A DNA stretch of 64,000 bases, taken from Streptomyces sp. NRRL F-525. Lineage in GTDB: Bacteria > Actinomycetota > Actinomycetes > Streptomycetales > Streptomycetaceae. The position numbers and the translations under genes were made by a program. The stretch covers positions 186,001-250,000 of the forward strand of contig NZ_JNXE01000002.1 in NCBI RefSeq assembly GCF_000716605.1. The letters are read 5' to 3'. The notes under the pieces are model-generated. The model saw only the letters and a program-made list of their open reading frames with translations. It had not been told where the DNA came from and did not search any database. Below are positions 42,346 through 50,747 of this stretch, piece by piece (the first letter of the stretch is position 1; every line of letters starts with the position of its first letter).

Positions 42346-42487
42346 GGATCCGTGCAGCCCTACGCCCGTGACCGCGTCGCGGCCGCTGAGGTCCGGTCCC
42401 TGGCCGCGTGGGTCAGTTCGGGCAGCTCAGCGAGTGCATACGTTTCCTCCACCACCCGTCGAACGGGACGAACGAGGAGGCAGGCTC

Positions 42488-43840
42488 GTGAAGGAAGACA
42501 GCCAGTTGGACACGTGTGTGATCGGGGCGGGACCTGCCGGGCTGGCCGTCGCCCGGGCCCTCGCCGAGCGGAACCTGCCGTACACGCATCTGGAGCGGCA
42601 CACCGGGCTCGGCGGGATCTGGGACATCGAGAACCCGGGCGGGCCGATGTACGAGTCGGCCCACTTCATCTCCAGCAGGACCCTGTCGGGCTTCGGCGGT
42701 TTCCCGATGCCGGACGACTTCGCGGACTATCCGCCGCACCGGCAGATCCTGTCGTACCTGCGGTCCTTCGCCGACGCCTACGGGCTGACGGACCGGATCG
42801 AGTTCGGCGCCGGGGTGGAGAGCGTCGAGAAGAACGCGGACGGCACCTGGACGGTCGTCCGGGCCGACGGGCAGGAGACTCTGCACGGGCAGGTCGTGGT
42901 GTGCACGGGCTCGCAGTGGCACCCCAACATCCCTGAGATTCCCGGGCAGTTCAGCGGCGAGGTCCGGCACACCGCCGGTTACCGCAGCGCGGAGGAGCTG
43001 CGGGGCAGGCGGGTGCTGGTCGTGGGCGCGGGGAACTCCGGCTGCGACATCGCCTGCGACGCGGCCCGGACGGCGGACCACGCGGTGATCAGCATGCGGC
43101 GCGGGTACTGGTTCATCCCGAAGCACCTGTTCGGGCGGCCCGTGGACACCATCGCCAACAGCGGTCCGCACCTGCCGATGTGGCTCGCACAGCGTGTCTT
43201 CGGCGGCCTGCTCCGGTTCGTCAACGGCGATCCGACGCGCCTGGGCCTGCAGAAGCCGGACCACCGGCTCTTCGAGACCCACCCGGCCATCAACTCGATG
43301 CTGATCCACCACCTCCAGCACGGCGACATCACCGCCAGGCCCGGCATAGCCCGCGCCGAGGGCAGCACCGTGCACTTCACGGACGGCACGAGCGACGACT
43401 TCGACCTGATCCTGTTGGCGACGGGCTACGTCCACAAAGTCCCGGTCGCCCAGCGGTACTTCGGCGACGAGCAGCATCCCGACCTGTATCTGTCGTCGTT
43501 CTCGCGGGAGCACCGGGGCCTGTTCGGGATCGGGTTCGTGGAGACCAACTCCGGCGCCTACCAACTCTTCGACAGCCAGGCCCAGTTGATCGCCGGGTAT
43601 CTGAACGACGCGCGCCACGGTCTGCCCAACGCCGAGCGGTTCACCCAGATGATCCGCGCCGACCGGCCCGACCTCTCCGGCGGACTGAAGTTCGTCGCCT
43701 CGCCGCGTCACACCGGTTACGTCGACAGCGGGGCGTTCGTGAAGTACCTCGGCAAGGTCGCCCGCCAGATGGGCTGGCGCACCGAGGGCCAGGCGCCGCC
43801 GGTGCGGCCCGCCGCCGAGCGCGTGGAGGCCACGGCATGA
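42488..43840 (+). CDS. flavin-containing monooxygenase
   Basis: A 450-residue class B flavoprotein monooxygenase. It has FAD-binding GAGPAG (13-18), NADPH-binding GAGNSG (in VLVVGAGNSGCDIACDA) and the FMO fingerprint FSGEVRHTAGY between them, matching FxGxxxHxxxY rather than the Baeyer-Villiger variant ending W/P-D. The GTG at 42488 follows GGAGG. It is the first gene of an operon with an SDR and an aldehyde dehydrogenase; both junctions are ATGA overlaps. It oxygenates a nucleophilic or carbonyl substrate; which one is unknown. Confidence 0.9.
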   Translation: MKEDSQLDTCVIGAGPAGLAVARALAERNLPYTHLERHTGLGGIWDIENPGGPMYESAHFISSRTLSGFGGFPMPDDFADYPPHRQILSYLRSFADAYGLTDRIEFGAGVESVEKNADGTWTVVRADGQETLHGQVVVCTGSQWHPNIPEIPGQFSGEVRHTAGYRSAEELRGRRVLVVGAGNSGCDIACDAARTADHAVISMRRGYWFIPKHLFGRPVDTIANSGPHLPMWLAQRVFGGLLRFVNGDPTRLGLQKPDHRLFETHPAINSMLIHHLQHGDITARPGIARAEGSTVHFTDGTSDDFDLILLATGYVHKVPVAQRYFGDEQHPDLYLSSFSREHRGLFGIGFVETNSGAYQLFDSQAQLIAGYLNDARHGLPNAERFTQMIRADRPDLSGGLKFVASPRHTGYVDSGAFVKYLGKVARQMGWRTEGQAPPVRPAAERVEATA

Positions 43841-44718
43841 GCAGGAGGTTCGACTTCACCGACAGGGTCATGCTGGTCACCGGCGGCGCGGGCGGCATCG
43901 GCAGCGCGCTGTGCCGGCGTTTCGCGGCGAGTGGCGCGCGCTGTGTCGTCGTCGACATCGACGGGGTCCGCGCGGAGAAGGTGGCCGCTGAGCTACCCGG
44001 CCTCGGCCACACCGGCGTCGGCTGCGATCTGCTCCAACGCGCCGATCTGGAGCGGCTGTTCGAGCGGGTCGCCGAGGTCTACGGCCGCATCGACGTGCTG
44101 GTGAACAACGTGGGCATGACCAGCTCGGAGCGCTTCGACGTGCGCAGCGTGGAGAGCATCGAGCGGGAGATCACCCTCAACCTGACCTCCCCCCTGGTCG
44201 CCACCCGGATCGCGATCCCCCTGCTGAAGGCCTCGCGCGATGCCCGGGTGGTCACCACGGTCTCCCTCGGCGGGATCTTCCCGCTCGGCGAGACCCCGAT
44301 CTACACGGCGTCCAAGTTCGGACTGCGCGGCGCGATGCTCGCCATCGGCCTCGACCTGCGGAGCAAGGGCATCCTGGCCGGGTCGGTACTGCCCTCGGCG
44401 ACCGACACCCGGATGCTGCGCCAGGAGGCCGTGGACGGCGGCAACTCCATGCAGTTCCAGGACCCACCCCAACAGCCCGCGAACGTCGTCACGGCCGTCG
44501 TGAGCCTGCTGGACAAGCCCCGCCTGGAGGCCTACCCCCGCTCCGGTGAGTCCCGTCTGGTGCGCTGCGCGATGCTCGTACCGAACCTGCTGCCCCGGAT
44601 CTTCCCCCTGTTCCGCAAGCGCGGCGACCGCGGCATGGCCCGCTACCTGGAGGAACTCCGCCGCCGCGGACTGGCCCGACAGACCGACGGACGCTGGGAG
44701 TTGGTGGAGGAGGCATGA
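43837..44718 (+). CDS. SDR family oxidoreductase
   Basis: A 293-residue classical SDR with TGGAGGIG (residues 15-22), NNVGM in place of NNAG, the Ser region VTTVSLGG and YTASK. VVDIDG after the second strand favours NAD. ATG overlaps the FMO stop (ATGA). The C-terminal extension (about residues 215-293, ending MARYLEELRRRG) is longer than in simple SDRs. Within the operon it would interconvert an alcohol and carbonyl ahead of, or after, the monooxygenase. Confidence 0.88.
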   Translation: MSRRFDFTDRVMLVTGGAGGIGSALCRRFAASGARCVVVDIDGVRAEKVAAELPGLGHTGVGCDLLQRADLERLFERVAEVYGRIDVLVNNVGMTSSERFDVRSVESIEREITLNLTSPLVATRIAIPLLKASRDARVVTTVSLGGIFPLGETPIYTASKFGLRGAMLAIGLDLRSKGILAGSVLPSATDTRMLRQEAVDGGNSMQFQDPPQQPANVVTAVVSLLDKPRLEAYPRSGESRLVRCAMLVPNLLPRIFPLFRKRGDRGMARYLEELRRRGLARQTDGRWELVEEA

Positions 44719-46127
44719 CCAAGAACGACACACTGACCATCGTCAACCCCGCCACCGGCGAACCGATCACCACCCTCCCCGCCGCGAGCGCCGACGACGT
44801 CACCAAGGCCGCCGAACAGGCCCGGCACGTCTACGACTCCGGAGTTTGGTCGCGACTTCCGGTCCGGGAACGCGGCGCCGTACTCCTGCGCCTGGCCGAC
44901 CTCATGCAACGCGACGCCGAGATCCTCGCCCGGCTGGACAGCGAGGACGCGGGCAAACCCATCACGGAGTGCCGTACGGGGGACGTGCCGGGCGCGATCG
45001 AGTCGATCCGCTGGTTCGCCGAGGCGGCGGACAAGGTCTTCGGCCGGGTCGCGCCGAGCGGACCCGACGGCCTGGGCCTCATCACCCGCGAGCCGGTCGG
45101 CGTGGGCGCGGCGATCCTCCCCTGGAACTACCCCCTGGCGATGGCGAGTTGGAAGGTCGGCCCCGCCCTCGCCGCAGGCAACTGCCTTCTGCTCAAACCC
45201 GCCGAGGCGACCCCGCGCTCGGCCCTCCACCTGGCCACCCTCGCCACCGAGGCCGGTCTGCCCGACGGGGTACTCACGGTCCTCCCCGGCTACGGCGCCG
45301 AAGCCGGCGCGGCCCTCGCCCGCGACCCCCTCGTCCAGGCCCTCTCCTTCACCGGCTCCACCGCCACGGGCCGCCACATCCTCAAGGCCGCCGCCGACAG
45401 CAACTTCAAGCGCGTCTCCCTGGAGATGGGCGGCAAGAGTCCGCAGGTGCTGATGGCCGACGCGCTCTCCTACAGCGACGAGCTCATCGGCGACATGATC
45501 GAGGCCGCGTTCCTGACGATGGGGCAGAACTGCACCGCCGGTTCAAGGGTGTTGGTGCACCACAGCATCGCCGACGAGATCGTCGAGAGGTTCACAGCCG
45601 CCGCGCGGGACCTCGTCATCGGCGATCCGGCCGACCCGCGCACCCAGCAGGGACCGCTCATCAGCCGCGCCGCCTTCGACCGGGTCGCCGGTGCCGTGGA
45701 TGCCGCCAGGGCGGCCGGCGCCCAGATCCACACCGCGGGACTCCCCCACGGCCTGCCCGCACGCGGCGCGTACTACCCGCCCACGGTCATCACCCGCGCC
45801 CCCGCCGAAAGCGCCGTACTCACAAGGGAGTTGTTCGGTCCCGTCGTCACCGTCGAGACCTTCGGTTCGGAGGACGAGGCGGTGCGGTTGGCCAACGCCA
45901 CCGAGTACGGGCTCGCCGCCTCGGTCTGGACCCGTGACCTCGACACCGCGCTGCGGCTGGCCCGGGGCATCGAGGCGGGCGTGGTCTCCGTGAACGCGTA
46001 CAGCGAGGGCGACATCACCACACCCTTCGGCGGCTGGAAGCAGTCCGGGTTCGGTGGCGTGGAAAAGTCGACGAACGCCTTCGACCAGTGGACGCGGGTG
46101 AAGACGGTCTGGATACGCACCCGTTGA
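44715..46127 (+). CDS. NAD(P)-dependent aldehyde dehydrogenase
   Basis: A 470-residue aldehyde dehydrogenase. Catalytic Glu237 is in LEMGGKSPQV and Cys273 is in MGQNCTAGSR; the cofactor loop is FTGSTATGR and the C-terminal motif GGWKQSGFGG is present. It most resembles the betaine-aldehyde/gamma-glutamyl-aminobutyraldehyde (PuuC-like) group. The start overlaps the SDR stop by four bases. It completes a three-step oxidation module: monooxygenase, alcohol/ketone dehydrogenase, aldehyde dehydrogenase. It converges with the AraC gene 16 bases later. Confidence 0.9.
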   Translation: MTKNDTLTIVNPATGEPITTLPAASADDVTKAAEQARHVYDSGVWSRLPVRERGAVLLRLADLMQRDAEILARLDSEDAGKPITECRTGDVPGAIESIRWFAEAADKVFGRVAPSGPDGLGLITREPVGVGAAILPWNYPLAMASWKVGPALAAGNCLLLKPAEATPRSALHLATLATEAGLPDGVLTVLPGYGAEAGAALARDPLVQALSFTGSTATGRHILKAAADSNFKRVSLEMGGKSPQVLMADALSYSDELIGDMIEAAFLTMGQNCTAGSRVLVHHSIADEIVERFTAAARDLVIGDPADPRTQQGPLISRAAFDRVAGAVDAARAAGAQIHTAGLPHGLPARGAYYPPTVITRAPAESAVLTRELFGPVVTVETFGSEDEAVRLANATEYGLAASVWTRDLDTALRLARGIEAGVVSVNAYSEGDITTPFGGWKQSGFGGVEKSTNAFDQWTRVKTVWIRTR

Positions 46128-46142
46128 CCATCCGCTGACGGG

Positions 46143-47222
46143 TCACTCGCGGTGCGTCGCCGCCCGGAGCAGGTGCTCCCGCAGCTGGACCGGGGAGGTA
46201 CCGTGCCAGCGGCGCACCGCTCGGCGCAGGGCGCGTTCGTCGGAGAACCCGGCTCGGCGCGCGATCTCACGCAGCGTCAACTCCGGGCGGAGCAGCAGCT
46301 GTTCGACGCGTTCCCGGCGTACGCCCTCGGCCAGTGCCTCGTACGTCGTGCCGCAGTCGGCGAGCCGTCGGCGCAGTGTGCGTTCGCTCGTCGCGTGCCG
46401 TCGCGCCTGTTCACCGAAGGACGGGATCACCGGGAGGCTCTGCGCGACGGAGACCTCCAGGACTTCGAGGAGGTCCTGCTGGTCGGTGCGGGAGGCGAGT
46501 TGGGCGTCGAGGGTCTCCAGGGTCGAGGCGTACGTCACCGGGTCGCGGCCGGGCATGCGGGCGGCGGCCCAGGCGGGGTCGACGACGATGCGGTCGGCCG
46601 GGGCGCGGAAGCGGACCGGGCAGCCGAACAGGGCGCCGTAGAGCTCGTGTTGGCGGGGTGGCGGTGCGGAGAACTCGACCACGCGCGGGGCGAAGTCCGG
46701 GCCGATGGCGAGCCGGGAGAGGGTGACGACGGAGGCGAACCCCTCCTCGATCAGGAAGGACGCCACGCTCGGGTCGACGGCGGGGTCGGGGAGGTCTGCG
46801 CGCAGGACGAAGGCGCCGTCGTCGCCAACTCCCGTCGACCACACGGTCATTGCTCCGGAAAGGTTCTGGTACTTCACGCCGGTCTCGATGGCGTGCCGCA
46901 GTGTGTCGGCGGCCATCAGCGCGAAGCCGAGCAGGCCCCACGCGGTCAGATGCTGTGACGCGCCGACCCGCAGGCCCAGCCGCTCGTCCCCGGTGAGTTC
47001 CACCGCGCGCCGGATCACCGCGCTGCCCTGCCGGTACGACACCCGCAGCGCGGCCGAGCGCATGAGGGTCTCGTCCAGGCCGACCTCGTTCAGCAGGGGC
47101 CGTAGATCGACGCCGCGTGCGTCGGCGACGACGACGAGATAGCGCAGGATGTTCGGCTGGATCGTCGCCGACGTGCTGCGGCTGGTCCCGTGCGGGTCCG
47201 CCGGGGCCGGGGCTGGGAACAT
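46143..47222 (-). CDS. AraC-family regulator with arabinose-binding-like N-terminal domain
   Basis: A 359-residue regulator. Residues about 25-215 match the AraC-type arabinose_bd (OruR/PobR-like) sensor domain. The C-terminal helix-turn-helix contains TSERTLRRRLADCGTTYEAL and LTLREIARRAGFSDERALRRAVRRWHG. ATG at 47222 has AGGAGG eight bases upstream. It converges with the aldehyde dehydrogenase gene and is divergent from the MFS gene at 47355. It may activate the FMO-SDR-ALDH operon, as OruR-type proteins activate adjacent catabolic genes, or the MFS gene. Confidence 0.88.
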   Translation of the reverse strand: MFPAPAPADPHGTSRSTSATIQPNILRYLVVVADARGVDLRPLLNEVGLDETLMRSAALRVSYRQGSAVIRRAVELTGDERLGLRVGASQHLTAWGLLGFALMAADTLRHAIETGVKYQNLSGAMTVWSTGVGDDGAFVLRADLPDPAVDPSVASFLIEEGFASVVTLSRLAIGPDFAPRVVEFSAPPPRQHELYGALFGCPVRFRAPADRIVVDPAWAAARMPGRDPVTYASTLETLDAQLASRTDQQDLLEVLEVSVAQSLPVIPSFGEQARRHATSERTLRRRLADCGTTYEALAEGVRRERVEQLLLRPELTLREIARRAGFSDERALRRAVRRWHGTSPVQLREHLLRAATHRE

Positions 47223-47354
47223 CGCGCTCACCTCCTCGTGGGCGACCACCGTAAGCACCCGGGCGGCAGCGGTCGCGGGTGCTGGCCGCCGAAGTCCCCT
47301 CAACGGCCCCCGGCGTCCTGCGTCCGTCCCGCCACGGCTGACTACGGTCTGTGC

Positions 47355-48545
47355 ATGTCAGTCAGCACTCCGGGCCGGGCCCGGGTCGGGCGCCCCGCCG
47401 ACCGGGCCGGTGCCCGAAGGGCGACGACCCTCGCGTTCGCCGCGCAGGGCATGTCCGTCGCCGCCGTGTACACGACCGTCCCCGCCGTCACCGAACACCT
47501 GAGACTGTCCCCGCTCCTGACCACGGCCACGCTGGTCGGGGTGGCCCTGACGGCCGGGGTCGGCAGCTTCCTGGGGCTGGCCGCGGTCCGCGTCGCCGGT
47601 CCCGTCGCCACGGTGCGCGGCGCGCTGCTGACGGCCGCGATCGCGCTCCCGCTGATCGGCTGGGCTCCCGGCCCGCAGTCCGTCATCTGCGCGTACGTCC
47701 TCTTCGGCCTCGCGCTCGGCGGCCTCGACGTCGGGATCAACACCCGGGCCGCCGCGATCGAGCGCGCCTACGGCCGTAGCGTCTTCGGGTCCTTCTACAC
47801 GGCGTGGAGCGTGGGTGGCGTGCTCGCGGCGCTGCTCACCTCCGGGGTGGCCCGGCTGGACCGGTCCGTCGGCGACGGACTGGCCGTGCAGGCGGGTGTC
47901 CTGCTCGTCGTCGCCCTCTGCCTGCGCACGCACACCCTTCCCTCCTCCCAAGTACCGTCTGCACAGCCGCCGTTGGGGCGCCGGCTGTGGCTGCGGATCC
48001 TGCCCTTCGGGCTGGTCCTGCTCGTCGTCTACGTCGTGGACTCGACCGTCTCCGCCTGGTCGGCGGTGTATCTGCGGCAGACGCTCGGCGCGTCCCTCGC
48101 GGTGGCGCCGATGGCCTACGCGGCGTACCAGGCGGGCACGGTCGTCGGGCGGGCGACCGTGGACCGGCTGGTGCAGCGGGTCGGTACCGGTGCCGTCGTC
48201 CGGACGGCCGCCCTGGTGGTGGCGGGTGGGCTGGTGGGTGTCGCCATGGCTCCGGGCTGGGCGTTCGCCGTGCCGGCGGCGGGAGTTGTGGGGCTGGGGG
48301 CGTCGGTGCTGGCGCCGCTGTGTCTGGCCTCCGCCGCGCGGTTGCGGCCCGCCGCGTCGGAGACGGTGCTGGCCCGGCTGAACCTCTTCAACTACGCGGG
48401 CGTCGTCACCGGCGGCGCGGTGAGCGGACTCCTCGGCTCCACCGGGGAGTTCCGGCTCGCGTACGCGGCACCGGCGGCGCTGGCGGTGCTCGTCCTGACC
48501 GCCGCCCGCCACTTCACGCGGCCGCCGGGGACATCCGGGGCATAG
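47355..48545 (+). CDS. MFS transporter
   Basis: A 396-residue major facilitator with 12 predicted helices (TTATLVGVALTAGVGSFLGL, GLALGGLDVGINTRAAAIER, GSFYTAWSVGG). The GGLDVGINTRAAAIERAYGRSVFG segment recalls the fucose/sugar-porter-like actinobacterial group. ATG at 47355 is divergent from the AraC gene. No close partner follows; the phosphatase begins 87 bases downstream. The substrate is unknown. Confidence 0.82.
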   Translation: MSVSTPGRARVGRPADRAGARRATTLAFAAQGMSVAAVYTTVPAVTEHLRLSPLLTTATLVGVALTAGVGSFLGLAAVRVAGPVATVRGALLTAAIALPLIGWAPGPQSVICAYVLFGLALGGLDVGINTRAAAIERAYGRSVFGSFYTAWSVGGVLAALLTSGVARLDRSVGDGLAVQAGVLLVVALCLRTHTLPSSQVPSAQPPLGRRLWLRILPFGLVLLVVYVVDSTVSAWSAVYLRQTLGASLAVAPMAYAAYQAGTVVGRATVDRLVQRVGTGAVVRTAALVVAGGLVGVAMAPGWAFAVPAAGVVGLGASVLAPLCLASAARLRPAASETVLARLNLFNYAGVVTGGAVSGLLGSTGEFRLAYAAPAALAVLVLTAARHFTRPPGTSGA

Positions 48546-48632
48546 GAAACGAGCCAGGCAATGGGCGGGACATGGCCGGCCCATGGGCATGCGGCAATCG
48601 GTCGTTCAACCGCCGCTGCCAGCGTCGCGCCC

Positions 48633-50237
48633 ATGAACACTCCTCGTATGGGCCTTCCCGAACGGCTCGCCGACACCTTGAGCATGCCCGAGCAACACGA
48701 GTACCTCCGCCGCGCCTTCTCCCGCCGCGGTCTGCTGCGCGGTGGCGCGGTCGCCGCGACCGGGGTCGCCCTCGCGGGCGGCGCCGCCGGTGCCGCGGCG
48801 GCGGCGACGCCCACGCTGGTGCCGGGTTCCGCCACCGCGAACGTGCACGGTTCGCTGGTCGCGCCGTTCGGCAGACACATCGCCTACGGCGCCGATCCGC
48901 GGACGCAGATGCGGGTGTCCTGGCAGGTGCCGCTCCCGGTGCGGAAACCCTTCCTCCGCATCGGCCGCAGCCCCCTCGACCTGAGCCACCGCATACCGGC
49001 GGAGGTGCGCGACCTGTTCACCCCGGCCGGGATCGGCAAGAGCGCGGACATCGACCAGTACTACGTGCACGCGGCGCTGGACAACCTGAGCCCCGACACC
49101 ACGTACTACTACGGAGTCGGTCACGACGGCTTCGACCCGGCCGACGCGGGTGCCGCGCACACCGTCTACTCCTTCAGGACCGCGCCCCGCACCCACAGCA
49201 CCCGGCCGTTCACGTTCACCGCCTTCGGTGACCAGAACCCGAGTTACACCTCGATCGGCCTCAACGCCCTTGTGCAGGCGCAGAATCCGGCCTTCCACCT
49301 CCACGCGGGCGACATCTGCTACGCGGAGGAGACCGGGCACGGGCTGCCCGCTGACGCGAGCAACTACGACGCCCGCCAATGGGATTCGTTCCTCGCGCAG
49401 ATCGAGCCGCTCTCCAGCCGGGTGCCGTGGATGGTGGCGTTCGGCAACCACGACATGGAGTCCTGGTACTCCCCCAACGGCTACGGCGGCAACGAGGCCC
49501 GTTTCACCCTGCCCACCAACGGTTTTGACGCCACGTCAGCTCCCGGCGTCTACTCCTTCGTCCACGGCAACGTGGGTGTGGTCTCGGTCGACGCGAACGA
49601 CGTGTCGTACGAGATCCCCGCCAACAAGGGCTACACCGGAGGCAAGCAGACCGCCTGGCTCGACAAGCGGCTCACCGAGCTGCGGGCCCGTACGGACGTC
49701 GACTTCATCGTCGTCTTCCACCACCACTGCGCGTTCTCGACGACCAGCTCGCACGCCTCCGAGGGCGGGGTGCGCGAGCAGTGGGTGCCGCTGTACGAGA
49801 AGCACCAGGTGGACCTCGTGGTCAACGGCCACAACCACGTCTACGAGCGCACCGACCCGGTCGTCCAGGACAAGGCCGTCCGCACCCTGCCGATCGGCGG
49901 CACCCACGAGCCGACCCGCGGTGGTGTCGTCTACGTGACGGCGGGCGCGGGCGGCGAGAGCGTGTACAGCTTCCCGGTCGCCGACAGCTACGAGGGCCAC
50001 GAGGACGCGATCGACTCGGTGCCGACGTACTGGACGGGCAAGGACGGCCAGGTCACCGAGAACGTGGACTGGTCCCGGGTCCGTTACACCGGCTACTCGT
50101 TCATCCGCGTCGACGTCGAACCCGCCACGCCCGGCCGTACGACGACCCTCACCGTCCGGGCGCTGGCCGCGACCGGCGCCGAGGTCGACCGGTTCACGGT
50201 GTCCCGCAAGGTCAAGAAGGCCGGGCACGGTCACTAG
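48633..50237 (+). CDS. Tat-exported purple-acid-phosphatase-type metallophosphoesterase
   Basis: A 534-residue exported protein. The twin-arginine signal RRAFSRRGLLRGG (residues about 26-38) is followed by an Ala-rich stretch. After a fibronectin-like N-terminal domain (WQVPLPVRKPFLRIG, LDNLSPDTTYYYGVG), the metallophosphatase motifs appear in order: AFGDQN, HAGDICYAE, FGNHDME, VFHHHCAFS and NGHNHVYER, the set of the purple acid phosphatase family. It hydrolyses phosphate esters outside the cell. The ATG at 48633 has no clear ribosome site; one further in-frame ATG lies at 48648. It ends at a terminator. Confidence 0.9.
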   Translation: MNTPRMGLPERLADTLSMPEQHEYLRRAFSRRGLLRGGAVAATGVALAGGAAGAAAAATPTLVPGSATANVHGSLVAPFGRHIAYGADPRTQMRVSWQVPLPVRKPFLRIGRSPLDLSHRIPAEVRDLFTPAGIGKSADIDQYYVHAALDNLSPDTTYYYGVGHDGFDPADAGAAHTVYSFRTAPRTHSTRPFTFTAFGDQNPSYTSIGLNALVQAQNPAFHLHAGDICYAEETGHGLPADASNYDARQWDSFLAQIEPLSSRVPWMVAFGNHDMESWYSPNGYGGNEARFTLPTNGFDATSAPGVYSFVHGNVGVVSVDANDVSYEIPANKGYTGGKQTAWLDKRLTELRARTDVDFIVVFHHHCAFSTTSSHASEGGVREQWVPLYEKHQVDLVVNGHNHVYERTDPVVQDKAVRTLPIGGTHEPTRGGVVYVTAGAGGESVYSFPVADSYEGHEDAIDSVPTYWTGKDGQVTENVDWSRVRYTGYSFIRVDVEPATPGRTTTLTVRALAATGAEVDRFTVSRKVKKAGHGH

Positions 50238-50245
50238 GGACGTGG

Positions 50246-50282
50246 AGCGGCGGCCACCGACGTCGTGTCGGTGGCCGCCGCT
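50246..50282 (+). terminator. stem-loop terminator after the phosphatase gene
   Basis: A perfect 16-bp stem (50246-50261 with 50267-50282) and 5-base loop GTCGT lie nine bases after the stop. Confidence 0.85.
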
Positions 50283-50302
50283 TCGGCATTCGCGTTGAGC
50301 GC

Positions 50303-50452
50303 CATGAGCAGACTGGCGCCTTCGACGACCGCCAGTCCTTTGCCGCGTTCGCCTTGGCCGAGCAGGAGTTGCGGCAGTATGCCCAGAACTCACTGCCCGA
50401 CGAACTCCTGAACGCCGGACGATTCGACGGAGCCGGTTTCTTCCGCCCGTAA
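50303..50452 (+). pseudogene. C-terminal gene remnant
   Basis: In the frame ending at TAA 50450-50452 the last residues read TGAFDDRQSFAAFALAEQEL, then RQYAQN, SLPDEL and LNAGRFDGAGFFRP. This has the composition of a real protein end, but there is no start codon in phase with a ribosome site; upstream, the frame runs into the terminator. It is therefore probably the 3' remnant of a lost gene. I do not recognise the family. Confidence 0.45.
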
Positions 50453-50747
50453 CGGCAGGTGGCACTGGAAATGCCGTGAATGCATAGCATCCCCGCACCC
50501 TATTTGCGACAAAGCGGCTTTCTTTTCTCCTTCCGCCTTCCAGGTACGGGGAGGTGAGGCGTACGCCGTGCGGAGATGTCCGCTCGGGATATGCCGAATC
50601 TCATTTGACTGCGCTATATTTCACGCCTCAACTGACGTTAGCCATAGGCGTTTTCCCCTCTCCCCGCCTCCGCGAATTCTTTTCGCCCCAGGTCGGTACC
50701 AACCGTTTCCCCCTCCGTGATACGCCTCACTGAAAGCTTTCCATTCC
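50453..50747. other. unusually AT-rich 295-base leader before the MFS exporter
   Basis: This interval is visibly richer in A and T than the rest of the window (runs such as TATTTGCGACAAAG, CTTTCTTTTCTCC, CATTTGACTGCGCTATATTTCACG). It holds no ORF with a ribosome site and no strong hairpin. It probably contains the promoter of the MFS gene at 50748 and may be foreign DNA or an extended regulatory region. Confidence 0.45.
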
